Positions 1 to 13,619 are shown, counted from the stretch's first letter. The stretch is 64,000 nt of DNA from Phyto melanocephala (GCA_941918925.1 OW799236.1:71266465-71330464), one strand, 5' to 3'. Program-made: numbers and translations. The notes: generated by a model from the sequence alone, not told the origin.

Positions 1-1444
1 ACGTATAAAAAAGCCAAAAATAACCTTATATTTTGCAATTTATTTTAAATTAATTATTATTTAATTCCAACATCACTGTTTTTACAATTCACTATAAAAA
101 TTTTTTAAGCCAAAACAAAATAATATTTAAATAAGGTATTAAATACATGCGTAAACATTTGTTTAGATTAGAATTTTCTATTAATTACAAAGAAAACACA
201 CATTTCAGGGCTAATTAATATTAATAATAATTTAAAAAGTTGTTGCTGTTTGGAACATAAAATAATTGCTTAATGACATTAACAAAATTTATTATTAAAC
301 AACATATTTAAGTAATTATTAAAAACTAAATAAAATTAATTAATTAAAAAAGTAAAATTATGTAAATTTTGTAGTTAAGAATACAGGATTAACAACAGTA
401 GTAGCAAACAAAATATTTTTTTTTTTTATTTATTTAATTTCAAATTTATTGTAATGAAAATTTTAACAAACTAAACTAAGAGCACTAGGAGGCTATCGGC
501 TCGCCCAAAAAGAATAAATAAAAATTCGATATCTTGGAAAATTTGGCATTGAGACAGATAGTAATCTTAAGTTTAAAAAACAATTATATTTTCACTAGAT
601 ACTAATGTATTTTTGGTTCTTGAAGCAAGTCTGCTATTCTCTAAGTGCTTTAAAAAATCTGTTAAGTTGACATACACGACTTTTTAAATATTTAAGAAGA
701 GCAAAACAAATCAAAGAATAATTAATTTAAGTTTGATTTCCTAATGCGATAACTCTTATCTAGGTACTCCTCACAAGATGCCGTTTAATGCATATAAATC
801 AGAACTTTTTGGACTGCGAACTATTGACTATTGAAATTTTAAATTAATTTTCAGATTTATCAGAAAAACAAAACAAAAAAAGTAGTTAAAAAATATATTA
901 TTTTTTTTTGTTTGTTTCCTTTTTAACTTGATATCTTATAAAGTTGTATACTTGACAAAAGTTCACAGATAGACATGTACATGGCTTGCATTTCAAATAA
1001 AAATTTTAGTTTTTAGAAATTAAAATTAAATTACTAAATTTATAATAGATTTTAAATTAAATATATTTAAAATCTATATTATTGTATATTGTTTCACACA
1101 ATCCATTGTGCATATAAGCAACAAGACAAAGTGTACATGTGATGCAAGTAAAATTAAAAAAGAAATAAATGTTCTGGTCATGTGAACACAAGCGGAAGTT
1201 AAAATTGTAAAGGATAAAAATTAATAATGCATATTAATTAAAAACAGATTATTTGTTAAGATTGTGTTATAATTATGATTATTAGTTGTTATTTTTTCGT
1301 TTTTAATAAATCATACATACATACATGTGAATCAAAAAAATTAATTTTTTATGCAAAATTAAAAACAAAAATTAGGTATATTTATGAAGATATTAATATA
1401 AGATAAATTAACAACAACAAAGTAACTTTTTAGACAGCGTCTAA
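1..1444. other. AT-rich DNA, no feature seen
   Basis: Simple A/T-rich sequence with short homopolymer runs. I see no coding frame, RNA gene or repeat boundary. Confidence 0.6.
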
Positions 1445-1561
1445 CTGCCGCATTCATAAAAAATATTTTAGGTTTATTGAATGCTTACATGACAAACTTC
1501 TATGCAACATCTGTCAAATAAGCTTTTAATAAACCTAAAATATTTTTTATGAATACAGCAG
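1445..1561. mobile_element. 117-bp foldback MITE, copy 1
   Basis: Two near-perfect inverted arms of about 49 bases flank a short loop. The outer arm reads CTGCCGCATTCATAAAAA on the left, and its inverse ends the element as ATGAATACAGCAG. The inner arms contain AGGTTTATT and CTGTCAAATAAGC. It is flanked by TAA on both sides, which fits a 3-bp target duplication. Two further copies of exactly 117 bp lie at 26488 and 28517. There is no coding capacity. The TWA-like duplication suggests mobilisation by a PIF/Harbinger-type transposase, which is inference. Confidence 0.8.
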
Positions 1562-3319
1562 TAAATATCTTAAAGCTAATTCATATACCAGGGGTATATG
1601 AAACAATTGTATTTTATTTTAAAACTATTTCAAATACTTGTGGCAAATACAGTATAAAAATGAAGAAATTTATTTAGTCATCTACCAAACAAATCAAAAC
1701 AAGAGCGACAAGTGTTGTGTTAATTTCGCTTAGCGCTAACGTTGAAGTGAAATGCCTAAACAAGAGCTTCAACGTTGTATCATGAAAAGTAATTTAAATT
1801 TATTTTATTTAAAAAAAAAAACACTAAATAGAAAAAAAAATGGAAACAAAATCGCTATTTAAATTTAAAAGCTACTAAAATGACATTACTTCTCAACAAT
1901 TACAACAGTAAAAAATAGTTGTTACTTTGCAGCCAACTTCACTACATAACAATCGGTCAGAATTGAATTTTCCATTTGCAAAGAATTAATGACGAGTTAT
2001 TTCAGTTTACTTAATTGTATGAGCATTACCAAAAAGAAAAGCGCTCTTGTTGAGGTTTGTCTGTGTCAAAAAACAATTTTCGATAGCAAACTCAACCTTA
2101 CATTTTCTATCGCTGGCATCAACAAACAAAATTAAGGCAGATTAAAAAAATTTTTAATTTTCTGTAACTAACTTTGTCAAAGAGCAGGCTCGTGGATTTG
2201 AATTTGTCCTAAAACTCAATATGTTAAAAATTAAACAGGAAATACTCGTATTTCAATAAAATTTAATTTCATATTTAATTTTATTGCATAAACATTGTTA
2301 GAGTTATGATAAAATATATTGTGCAACTACCTTTATTTTGCGAAAACGGTTTTATTCCAGACTCCGTTTTTCTGTTTGCACATAGTGAACTACAACGATA
2401 ATCAACTGCCACCATCTCTCTTCTATATAAATAAAAATAATGTCACCACTAACTACGGAAACAGGTCGAGCGATTTAGGGGTACATTGGGAATGTTTTGT
2501 AGATGGTTTATGTAAAGTTTGCACTTATTCGGCCCAATAGTTTCGGAAATATCGCATTTAGATTTTCCTACATATTCCCATACAAATGTCAACAAATTCC
2601 CTCCATTTTCTATATTATGATTTTTGGTTGTCACTTAAAATACATTATATCTTATGTATGTGTATAATGATGACATTCGGTCTTTCTAATTGGAATGTTG
2701 AGCTGAATCTTTTCACGTGCTATACACCTGAATTGAGTCATACGTATGTGTTATTATCGTTGTTGCTGTTACAAAGATACTTTCATGCAAATCATTAAAT
2801 TTTTGATCTACTAATGAAATTTTCTCTCTTATTTTAAAGTAAAAATTTTCTTTTATACAAATGTGGTAAAAAAATTGAAAGCCAAAACAATGCTTGCCAG
2901 ATCAGCTGGTTTTTTTTTTATAAAACTAGACTCATAAGATATCACAATAAATATATAAATATTGTACCTTAAAGAAAGGCATACTCTGTGTTGTAAAGTA
3001 ATCAATTGTTTTTTATACTATTTATTATACTATTTAAAATAAAACATATAAGTATAAGTAGTTGACAAAAGAATCTATTTCGAATTTCCAACTTTTTTAG
3101 AAGAGCAAGAAACAAACAAAAGTTTATGTTTATTGTTTTAATCTCTTATCTCTTTCCGGCGCACTATATGAAATCGACAGATTTTAAAACCGATTGTTAT
3201 TTGCTTTTATTTATTAAAGATATGTCTTTCAAAAAATGTAAAAAAATGTATCCTTGAGAAATTTACTGGAAGTATATCGGATATCTCATCATTTAACTGA
3301 TGGTACTCAATTTTAGTAC
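1562..3319. other. AT-rich DNA with minor repeats
   Basis: No gene seen. A 10-bp inverted repeat (AACGTTGAAG...CTTCAACGTT) lies at 1738-1777. A decayed repeat at about 2440-2570 shares GCATTTAGATTTTCCT with 41259-41274. Short open frames here have no recognisable protein features. Confidence 0.5.
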
Positions 3320-4113
3320 AAAACAAGTAAAAGCGCTATATTCGGCCGTGCCGAATCTTATATACCCTTCACAACGTGTAGTCATGCAATAACAGTAAAT
3401 TCACGTATGTATGTTAAAAAAAAACAAAAAAAAAATAAAAAATAAAAAAAAAATTTAAAAAAAAAAAATTTAAAAAAAAAATTAAAAAAAAAAAAATTAT
3501 TATATACATATATAATATATATAAAACAAAAAAAAAATAAAAAAAAAATTAAAAAAAAAAAAATAAAAAAAAATAATAATAAAAATATATATAATATATT
3601 AAATAAAAAAACAAAAAAAAATAAAAAATAAAAAAAAAATTTAAAAAAAAAATTATAAAAAAATTTAAAAAAAAATTTTTTTGCCTCAGCTGGGATTCGA
3701 TGCCACGTTTTCTCTAACCAGTATACACGTTTGTATGTATGTATGTTGTTGTTGTAATGTTGTTTTTATGAAAAGAAAATCGAGGTGGTCGTGGGTTTTT
3801 GCTCATATCTCAGTTGTTTATGTACCGATGTTTCTGATTTTCAATACCGATCTACTCCCGAATATTTCTGATATTTTAATACCTTACCCGGGTCCAACCT
3901 ATGTCGGGGGGCTTCAAAAAGTTGATTTCAACATACACACGGACAGACGGTCAGACGGTCAGACGGACAGACGGACAGGGCTTAATCGACTCCTCTATTC
4001 ATAAGCTTTCAGAAAATATATACTTTATGGGGTCGGAAATGAAAATTGTAGAAATTTCACACGGAATGACAAACCTATATATACCCTTTTTCACTGTGTG
4101 AAGGGTATAAAAA
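3320..4113 (+). mobile_element. mini-me-like element, copy 1
   Basis: It begins ACAAGTAAAAGCGCTATATT, followed by the imperfect palindrome TTCGGCCGTGCCGAA and TATACCCTTCAC. It ends with CCCTTTTTCACTGTG and the inverted tail GTGAAGGGTATAAA. Inside are an A-rich tract (3415-3680), a tRNA-like motif on the minus strand (about 3692-3720), a GTCY-type tract (3938-3980, repeats of GGACAGAC) and the conserved core TATACTTTATGGGGTCGG (4018-4035). From memory, the GTCY tract plus core is the signature of dipteran mini-me elements. No protein is encoded; the 107-codon frame starting at 3681 only reads through repeat sequence. Confidence 0.75.
3415..3680 (+). repeat. A-rich tract inside mini-me copy 1
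   Basis: About 265 bases that are almost entirely A with scattered T, TATATA and single C. It lies where other mini-me-like copies have T- or A-rich tracts (after 29215 and 40390). It is probably an expanded proto-microsatellite. Confidence 0.7.
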
Positions 4114-4757
4114 TAATATCTATTTCCTTCAAACACTTGTATTTTTTTTGTTAAATATAAGCTTGAATCTACATAGAAAAGTGGTAATTAGGTTATAACA
4201 TTGGACACAGTGTGTATGAAAATTATTTAATCTAGTGGTATTGTTTTTATACCACCGAGCCGGAAAGAGTTAGTCTTTATTCTTTACTCGTAGCAGAAAG
4301 CGAAAACTTATTTTGATTTAACACTTAATTTATATAGGTGACTCTTTCTAGAACATTATATCTCTTATATAAAAAGACACTGATCAGTGCAAAAAAAAAG
4401 CGTTTTACTGTTACGTTTACGTTGCGGATTCGTGAGCGCTGAGTACGGATTAAAATGTGGGTAGTTACTATTAAGACCAAATCGTGTCATAATAATTTTA
4501 TTCTTAAACAATGTTATTAAACATATATACAATTTCAAAACAATTTTCAAATAAAAACAATATATTGGTAAAATTAAAAAATAATGAGGTTAGAAATTCC
4601 TTGGTTATGATTTTTGGAAATTCAAATGGAATAAGTCCAATTTTTTAGTTTCAGTTCTTGAATTATGGCAAAAATATCATAAACAAATACATATAAACCT
4701 TAAAAACTTTGTAACGAGACACGACCAAAATATAGACTAAATATACTAAATATAATA
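4114..4757. other. AT-rich DNA, no feature seen
   Basis: No coding frame or repeat boundary recognised between the mini-me-like element and the mariner relic. Confidence 0.5.
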
Positions 4758-5262
4758 TAGACCACCATCTAACGTTTTTTTTTAACTAGTGCTTATTTCG
4801 TGAATGGTAACACTTAGCTCATGTCTGATTTGACAGATAATTAGTTTTATCCTTGCGCTGAACGAATATGGTTGTGTATACGTTTGAACAACACTGGGAA
4901 ATATTGCGACATACCTTTGGCCAATTTTGCCAAAAAAAATCATCTTTTCAGATGAAGCTCATTTTGATCTTGGTGGGTATGTAAACAAGCAAAATTGTCG
5001 CATTTGGGGCAAAGTTAGCCCGCACGCATACATTGAAAAGCCGATACACCCAAAACGAGTCTTCGAATATGAGAAAGGAGTGGCCGTAGTCAATTGAGAC
5101 CGTTATAGGGCCGTGTTGAACGAATTTTTGTTCCCAAAAATTGAAGACGAGAATATTGGTAACATTTTGTTTCAACAGAACGGCGCTACGTGTCACACAG
5201 CCGAAGCTACACTTTTTTTTATATAGCATTTAAAAAAAAAAAAGTTGTTTGGCGGACTCTTT
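4758..5262 (+). mobile_element. Internally deleted mariner-family element, copy 1
   Basis: A Tc1/mariner transposon derivative with both ends kept. The left end is CCACCATCTAACGTTTTTTT and the right end AAAGTTGTTTGGCGGACTCT is its inverse; TA flanks fit the family's target site. The frame opens near 4868 (MVVYTFEQHWEILRH), then jumps directly to the catalytic core block IIFSDEAHFDL and KQNCRIWG. A second deletion follows PKRV, after which NEFLF and FQQNGATCHTAEATL are recognisable. The sequence then jumps to the right end, so the third catalytic aspartate block is missing. A TGA interrupts the frame before DRYRA. It is a dead, MITE-like derivative of an autonomous mariner. The copy at 22640 shares the final deletion junction. 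Confidence 0.85.
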
Positions 5263-6362
5263 ATTCAAAAAAATTCTATTGACTTAATTCTGAGCTTGAG
5301 GTTAGTATTTTTATATAAAATCTAATTTAGTTTTTATATCACACCACGTTGAATAGTTTTTTCAGCGGAAAAAAATAATACTTAAATAAATAATATTAAA
5401 GTTGGAAAAATTCCTTTTTTTATTTTTTAATTTATTTTTTAATTTATTTTTCTTTTTATTTTTAATTAAAATTTTTAAGACAGAAACAAGGTTTAATATC
5501 ATTGTATTCAGGCCTTAATGGTAGTTAAATGGCTAATAACTTTATTCGCAATGGATAAATAAATAAAATGGATTAAGACACAGAAGTGATAGTAGATATT
5601 AACATCTTCTTACAAAGACATTCAGACAATATTGATAAGTGATTGCTGGCTAGACGGATACTCAAAAGGCGGAAAGATAGTTTTACTTAAACCTGAAAAT
5701 AACTCTTCTATTTATTAAAAGAACAGGATTGTATGATTTAATTGTAAGTTATCTACAACGGCTACTGCAGGAACTTATATACGAACTTATATACGAATTC
5801 TCAGATTTGCTTGAATTTTTGGATGCCTAGAAAGCTTTTAAAGCTTTTGTGTAACTAGACGACCTATTATCAAAAATAATAAATTGTTTGTGGATCTCAG
5901 TAAACTCGTGTTTTTTTTTTAATTTTGATATTCGATAATAAAATTAAAGCAATGTTAAAATAGAGTAATTCAAAATGTTTTCAATTCTACTATTATCATT
6001 TATCAAAGACACAAACCGAAATGTTGAAAATTAAACATTTTTCATGTCAAATTTTTACCATTAATGTAGAATTGTCATTTAAAAGTGGCATTAATTATAA
6101 ATATGTAGTTTGTAAAAGTTTTAATTTACTTTAATAAATGGTAATTGATTGTTGTCGAGGAGGCAGAGTATTCAAAAAATGCAGAATAAAACTAGGGTCT
6201 TATAAAATAATGTTGCTGTATTTAGTAACTTTAAAAAGTTGAGATTTTTATTATCACTTAAATATATGGAAGAGTTACTTTCGTATCTGCTTAAAGCTTA
6301 TAAAAATTAAAAAAAAATATAAAAAGGCAATCTAAAACTAAAAAGGTGCTTAAACAGTTCGT
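5263..6362. other. AT-rich DNA, no feature seen
   Basis: Low-complexity A/T sequence with no recognisable repeat or coding signal. Confidence 0.5.
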
Positions 6363-7190
6363 TTGTTATTTTTTGCGAAATTCATTTCCGACCCTATAAA
6401 GTGAATTGAAGTCGATTGAGCAGCGTCCATCTATCCATGTGTTGGTTGAAATAAACTTTAAGACCCCCACATGTTGCATATATCTATATGGTATCTATCT
6501 TTTTTTAATACTCGGTACTGAATCACTATTAAAATCCAGCACAATCGCCCTATAACTTGCTGAGATAATTGGAAATAAACACGACTGCCTCTATTTTTTC
6601 CCATAAAAATTTTTTCCCTAGGATACTTTATAAATACACTTGCTACCAATAATAGACGTCTGGGGCTTTTCGTTAAAAATGTTGAACAAATCGGTAACTA
6701 ATCGGCAAAGTTATAGGCAAAAATAATTTTGGAATATATATTTTTTTAAGTATATCAAGTTACTAAAGTCATTATTAATTTTTGGATATGCCAAAGACAT
6801 CAAAATACAAACTTGATAAGTCGGTTTGAAACTAACCAAGATAAAAGCCCAAAAATACAACTGTTTCGGGGTTTTTACTGAAATTTGCGAACGAAAATCT
6901 ACTTTTTCAGCTTCTGGATAACAAAAAAGATCGGCATGGCAAAAGGAATTGACAAGCAAAATATAATACATTATAAAGAAATTTAAGTGATAGTCGTCAC
7001 AACAAAATGGCGCACAATAAACTTATACAAGTAAAATTACTTGGCTAGTAGAATACTGCTAAGTGTGTAAAATTCATAATCAAAGATGGCATCAGAAATA
7101 ACAAAGAAAATCTAGGCTAAACTCCAATATGGTCACTATACCAGGGATAGGATATGATCAGGTTAAAAGCATTTTTACTTATACTTATAC
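6363..7190 (-). mobile_element. Decayed long-type mini-me-like element
   Basis: Reads on the minus strand. It carries a worn core (TTTCCGACCCTATAAAGTG at 6386), a short GTCY remnant (GTCCATCTATCCATGTG) and the TTGGTTGAAATAAACTTT block. Further along are the phrases GTCACTATACCAGGG and ACTTATACTTGTC, which match the far end of other long copies such as 24893 and 37959. Strongly diverged, so the boundaries are approximate. Confidence 0.5.
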
Positions 7191-10174
7191 TTGTCTGCAT
7201 TATATATCAACATATTTAAGTTTATATTAAAATATGTATCACTTAAAGCTTTTTTCGTTTTTTTATATTTTTATTATTAAAGATTGATATAAGAATACAT
7301 ATTATATCACACAAATTTTTTTTAATTAAATGATATTAAATGCTATTTTTTTTTATATAAATGTTTCTCTCATTTTTTGCTTCTGTACAAGCAGCATATT
7401 TTTCAAATTTTTTTTACTTCCAGCAATTTGACACATTTATTTCATAAGCATCAACCTAAAAACATCAGATGAATAATGATAATGATGTGCTCTAAAAACG
7501 GGAAGAAATAGAGCCCTTCATTGAAAACCAAAAAATAAGAAAATAATGAAAAACAGACATAAATATTACAAAACATCAGAAAAAAAAGATGAAAAACACT
7601 AGATGCAACATTATGTCGTACATTTTTTTGGCCAACTACACTTGTTAATTTTTTTTTGGGTGTCTAAACGATTTAAATAAGACCAATCTACTTAACATAT
7701 TGACCTCCTTTGAAGAGGCAATACAAGGAGGTAGAGAACATTTTGTTTATAAAAGAAACAGAAAAAAAAAATTCATTTGTATTGCAAATATTTCATATTC
7801 TTAAGAAGTCTGTTATAAAACATATTTTCCAACAAATTTTTTGAATTTATAGGGCAAACATTTTAATAATGTTGTTTTATTTATTAAACTTGTACAAATG
7901 TTGTATTTTTTTTATTTTTTTGTAACAAATCAAAGAAAAATTTCCACATTTTGTCGCCAAATGTCTTAATTTTTTGGAAAAACTTTCAAGTTTTTTTTTA
8001 GATTTTGAAATTTTATTTTAAGACATTCCCTAAACATTCGTAGCTGTTGCGGTATAATTTATCAAGAAATTCCTTTTAATTTTAAGTGTTTTTGTTTTTA
8101 TTGCACTTGTGTTAAATCTTCAGAATGAAAGAATTAAATAAATCAGCGGTCGTTGTGGCGCCTATATTTCGTAAAAAAAGCATAGAACATTTTTCTTTAT
8201 ATTTTTTACGTGCTTTTTGTTATTTTCACAAAAAAAAATGTAGCAAAATATCTGCTGAAATTAAATGAAGGGTGTGGCAAAACTATTTCGTAAACAAAAA
8301 TTATTACAGGCTTAACATGAAATAAATAAAGTGGAAACAAGATTTGTCTTTGTTAGCTAAAAGCCACATAAAATAATTTTCGAGCATAAAATAAAATTCG
8401 AAATTAGGTGCATATATGTACGAATTTTCGAATCCATCCATTAAAAAGGAAACAAAATCAATTAACATGTGATAAATACCAACATTAAATTTGTTTAGTA
8501 GTCATTTGGAATTTCTGAATTAATTTCGAATCAGTTTGATTAAATAAATATAATAGAAAAATAGTTATTTTTCACGAAGATTTTAAATTGTGGAATTTAA
8601 GATAATTATTTTTTAAAAATCTACAGCAAATTTTTAATTATGTTATAATTTTTTATCCATTTAAATCTTTATAATTTTTATAATATTTTTTGTATAAAAA
8701 TCAAAGTACGCCATCATAAAATTGTATATTTTTTTCAATATATTTTTAATGTTAAACATTGCGTTCGAATTATCCAAAATGCCTAAAACATTATTGTTTA
8801 TGTAAATCAATTGAATTGTGAATTCAGAAAATGATTTTCATAAATCAAGGTTAATATATTTTTATATTTATAATAATTTTCGAAAATAATTTAATATTTT
8901 CACAAATAAGTTTTTATTTAATTTTTGATTTTCTTAATTTTTTTAGATTAAAATTTTAATTTAAGCACAAAAAGAACAGTTTTTATTGCATTCAAGCTTA
9001 AAGAGGGTTTTTTTTATCATAAATGAAATTTTCGAAATTATGTTCGAAATTTCGAACTTGACTCAAAATTGCAATATATTAAAGAAAAAATAGAAAAAAA
9101 ATTAAAAAAGTGAATTTTTCACATACATATATTACAGAAGATTTTAATTTCGAAAATTTTAATTATTTCAAAACACCAAATTTTCTTTTCCAACTAAAAT
9201 ATCTAAGCTCAAAATTTTCTCAAAAATTTCTTGTAACCCTCGCACAATTTCAAATCGAATTTCATCTTTCAATTTGTTTGCTTATTTTTCTTGTTTTCAT
9301 TACGATCTGCGTCAGTGTTTAAAATAAACGACTCAACATGCTTATTTAAAAAGACAATTTTCTAGTATTTTGTTCTCTCAGTTTACGTTTTGTGTTAACA
9401 CTTCAATATTTACTTTTCGTGACAATTTTATTTGCTGCGGCATGTGTTTATATATATATTTTTGTCTTCATTTTGATTTTCTTTTGTATTTTTAGTACGT
9501 CTATAAAAGAAAAAATTTGAGATTGTTTTTGGAAACTCAAGAAAAATAAAATATTGCGCATTTCACACATCTATATTGGATACGTATTGTATTTATATTA
9601 TTTTATTAATATTACTTTAAATAATAAAATAATTAAATTCAAATTTATTTTTCATTTCTGTTCCCAATACACTTTTTCAAAAAATATTTAATTAAAAAAT
9701 ATCTATAAGTTCTTAAAAATTTTGGTAACGCCTTGAACATAAATACATACTTTCTTACATAAGCTAACGATGTAGATTTTAACTAAAATATATAAAATAA
9801 GTTTTTATTTTAGTTTAACGTTTTTAGCAACATTATTTTTAAATCTTTAGATATTATTCTATTATTTAGGTAATTCATCTACTTCATGCAAGTTTTAGTA
9901 CATTAAGCATGCATTATTTCTCTATATTTTTTTACAACACCAGTACCTATACTTTTTATTTTTAAATTAAACCCGATTTCAGTAATTAAATAGGTCTTGC
10001 AATATGTATCTACAAAAAAAGAAAATAAAAATTAGAAAAAAATAAAATGAGTTTTTAATAAAAATATATATTTCAAATGACTAAGCAAAATTGTAGTTTC
10101 TTTATAATCTAAGAATATTTTGTTAGTTGAAAATTAGTTTTTGGTTCGAAGGATCATTTGTGTATTAAAAACTA
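7191..10174. other. AT-rich DNA, no feature seen
   Basis: About 3 kb of very A/T-rich sequence. Short open frames (for example at 9110) are low-complexity Phe/Asn/Leu translations with no motif, and I do not call them genes. Confidence 0.5.
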
Positions 10175-10757
10175 TTATTTATTATAAAAAATTCTCGTGT
10201 CGTGGTGTTTGTGATTAAACTCCTCCGAAATGGCTCAACCGATTTTCATGAAATTTTTTGTGCATATCGGGCAGGTCTGAGAATCGGTCAATATCTATTT
10301 TTTATACCCCTCAACACCAAGCCTTTTTTTACACCCCCTCAGGTGGGTCAAACTGATGGACCGATCTTATTGAAATTTTCACATAATATAACGAAGACTC
10401 TGGAATGATTAATAGAATACTTTTTTATCACGCCTACTTTAACGCCCACTTTTTTTAATGTGTACTTGCATCGATATAGTTTTTAGTATTTTTCTTCAAA
10501 TTGTACACAATTAATAGTCCAGCCAATGCAGAAATATGCGTTTGAGAATCGGTCAACATTTTATATACATATTAAGGGTGACTCACCCCAATGGACAATT
10601 TATGCTTCACCTAAATAACGCAAGGACTTCGATGAAATTTTAAACAAAGATAGATCAACGTACCGTAGAACACATATGGTTTACATTTTTTTTTAATGAA
10701 AGAAATATTTCCTAGAAATTATTTATATGGCAAAACAACGTTTGGTGGCTTAGCTTG
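10175..10757 (+). mobile_element. Decayed Helitron, second family
   Basis: The left part reads AAAATTCTCGTGTCGTGGTG and then ACTCCTCCGAAATGGCTC and ACCGATTTTCATGAAATT. This is a start common to a widespread insect Helitron family (recalled, not searched). It continues with the motif GAGAATCGGTCAA twice. The right end CAAAACAACGTTTGGTGGCT then AGCTTGT is a worn version of the usual end that finishes in CTAGT. No Rep or helicase coding is visible. It differs in sequence from the GC-island Helitrons elsewhere in the window. Confidence 0.6.
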
Positions 10758-12734
10758 TAGATTATATAAAATCGTTGTAACTAAAGTATGTAAGTAATTT
10801 TGGCCCTATGTTGGCACATGTCTTACTGAATAAAAGCTTTCAATTACTTAGAAATTTTGTAAATATACTTTTTATAAAAGCTTTTTAGGGTGATACGTTA
10901 GATTGAAATTTGCTGTTATTTGAGTGGAGTGTCGTCAATTAGAAAATTAAAAAATTTGACAGCTGACAGTCTAAGGTTATTAAAAATGGATAACTACAAT
11001 TATTTAAAAAAAAATTTGTCCAATGCAACCACAATCTCATCAAGGGTATATAGTATTGCTCTCGACGAAAGAGAAAATATGGTCTAAAGGTCATATGCTT
11101 GATGTGCCATGCCATACAAAATCATAGTTTTTGTAATTTTTGTTTCAATTAACATACATATTTGTAAAACTATTTTTTTTTACATTTAAAATGTTTTACA
11201 ATGACATTTTTATGATTTTTTAAGCTCGAATGACCATTTATTTTATGTAGAATTTTTATGATAGTCTACTGTATTCATTACATCTTAAGACTTAAAATTG
11301 ATTTCAAGTTTTTAACAAGATTTGTAAGGAATATAAAATAAGTCGGCAAATATAACAAAACTTACTAAATAAAAATATGCAAGGGAATATAAAAAAATTA
11401 GTTTTAAAACTATAAACGATAAAAGAGCTTGTAAAAAAAAATAATTTTAAGACAGTGTCTAAACCTCCTTAAATTAAATGACCATATGCCTTTTTATATT
11501 TTTTATTTAATAAAGTTGACATAAATATAATATATATTAGGGTGTAGAGATAAATAAAAAATTTAATTTTTAAACAAGAAAAAAGGTATTTTAGATATTT
11601 AAAAAAATAAATAATATTTTAAATATTTGATAAAGTTAAATTTTAAATTAAGTTTTTAAAATATATTTTCAATGGAAAATAGTTGTATTTTTCATATGCT
11701 TTTGCACTACTTTCTCTTGCCCTTAACATTGCTATTTAATTTAATTCTAATTGATTATTTTTAAAAATTATTGACAAAAATTTTACTGTAATGTTTTTTG
11801 TGACTTTGGCAATGTTAACTTGTTTTGAAGATAATGAAAGCATATTAAATTAATTATTAAGAAAAGTTTTCGTTTGAGAGAAAATATTAAAAGATATTGA
11901 TCATATAAAACAAATCAAAACAATCCATAAAAGTTTTACATGCTTTTTATGAATATTGAGTGTTCACTTTCATTACCATGTATGTGTCTACATGATTCTC
12001 ATAAATTTAATTAATTTCAATATAAAAAAACTTACATTTGTTTCAATACTTATTAGCAGCACGTGCGTTTTCGTCTTTTATAATATTAAATTTAATATGC
12101 ATATTTAGCAACAGGATGCCAGTGTTAAAAATACAAACTCTGCAGGAAACCATTATTAAAAAAGTAAAGGATAAAGTAAAAAAAAGTTTGAGATCTAAAT
12201 ATGTATGTGTAGGAGATGTTAGAGGCGAGGAAGAAAAACTGCACAAATTTCAACCACGTGAAAGTCAACAAGGATAATTTACATTGAAGAGTCTGGGTAT
12301 ACTGGGAAAATAATATTAAATTCCTTAATATTGTTCATTCATTAGTACATGTACATTGTACACGTACACACACAAACATACACGCACGCACATCATTCAC
12401 AAATTCAACTACTTATCTTTCGCACACTTGACAGAAGAGAATATATTAACAGCAACTTGCAAAAATAAACATGAGCCGGCAAGTTGGCAACAAATCTTTA
12501 TAAAACACAAGTAGAAAATTTCACACACTCACACATACTGTTTAACGAAAAAAAAATATATAAAAAAGTCCAAATAACAAAACTAATCAAAATCATGTTG
12601 AAAGAGGTGAAAACTACTTTATCATAACTAAGATTGTGGAATTTTATTAAGAAGCAAAGTCATTATGCCTCATTCTATATCAAGGGAATCTACATAGAAA
12701 CAAATACATAAGTTCAACTAAATTTAATTGAAGA
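10758..12734. other. AT-rich DNA, little recognisable
   Basis: At about 10888-10990 the phrases GGGTGATACGTTAGA, TTTGACAGCTGACAGT and AAAATGGA resemble the start of a Tc1/mariner element, but no second end or transposase block was found. The open frame at 12038-12277 has no recognisable motif. Confidence 0.4.
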
Positions 12735-13610
12735 CATGTATGAGCGCTATATTCGGCTGAGCTGAATCTTATGTACCCTTCATACAACTTGAACCATCGT
12801 GTACATAATACATAAGTATGTATTAGAGATCGCTAGCTTTTGTTGTTGTTTTAGCTAAATCGACTTATCTACACGCAAAGAACGACATGACCACGTTACG
12901 ACATGACCACGACGGTCATATTATGGTTGCCGAAAACAAGTAATACTTAAACTTATTTCATTTCATCATAGGTTTTGTCACGATAATCAAGCATATGTTT
13001 CAATTGTATCATTTAATGTTTACTTTTCGTAAAATGATTATCATTTAAAAATAGTATGATTAAAAAACATAATTTGACAAAAATAACATTATATTCAAAA
13101 GCATTAAACATTACAAATAATCATTAAATAAAAGGTGAGTATGATTACAAATTAATCAAGGAATGATTTTTTAATAATATTTTGATATCAACTGTTCTTC
13201 TAAATAAATTTTTTTTATTTTAAAAGTTTGAGATTTCAAAAAAATTAACAAAAATTTTGAAAACTTAAAGAAAATTTACAAAAAAACGAGAAAATGTAAA
13301 AAATATTGGTATAAAAATTGCAATTAAATTGACAAGTGCAATCAATATGTGTATGTAACAACAAAAGACAATAGTTTGCTGTAAAAAGCAAAGATTGTCA
13401 ATTTCAATTGAAGTCATATATATTATTATTGCATAATGCTTCAAATAAACATAATAATGATATTTGGTAACCATTGTATGTTTTGACCACAATCATACAA
13501 TTCAATCATAGTATGTTGCTGTTCGATGTGATTACTACAACCATGTTTTTTCTTTGCGTGTATAAGGATTCAGAATATATATATATAAATTTTTATATCT
13601 AGGTCATTTA
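12735..13610 (+). mobile_element. mini-me-like element interrupted by a MITE
   Basis: The left end (GAGCGCTATATTCGGCTGAG, GAATCTTATGTACCCTTCA) matches the start of other mini-me-like copies. The phrase GCTAAATCGACTTATC stops at 12869, and CAGAATATATATATATAAAT resumes after 13562. In intact copies these two phrases are nearly continuous, so the 689-bp CACGCAAAG element was inserted here later. The right end is worn. Confidence 0.6.
12872..13560. mobile_element. CACGCAAAG-ended MITE, copy 1
   Basis: A 689-bp element with inverted ends: CACGCAAAGAACGACATGAC on the left, and the right end reads inversely as CACGCAAAGAAAAAACATGG. TA lies on both sides (12870-12871 and 13561-13562), consistent with a TA target site. 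Subterminal blocks GGTTGCCGAAAACAAGTAAT and CATACAATTCAATCATAGTA recur in the copy at 31027. No transposase is encoded. The ends do not match any family I can name; the TA site suggests Tc1/mariner-type mobilisation. Confidence 0.75.
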
Positions 13611-13619
13611 TATGCCAAT

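Noticed and set aside
1738..1777. 10-bp inverted repeat AACGTTGAAG/CTTCAACGTT as a possible small RNA hairpin
   Set aside because: Too short an arm and too large a loop for a microRNA precursor; single occurrence.
3681..4101. Open frames of 107 and 66 codons
   Set aside because: They translate the mini-me-like GTCY tract and core, and the same sequence in other copies is broken.
10888..10990. Possible Tc1/mariner left end (GGGTGATACGTTAGA, TTTGACAGCTGACAGT)
   Set aside because: No matching right end and no transposase block nearby.
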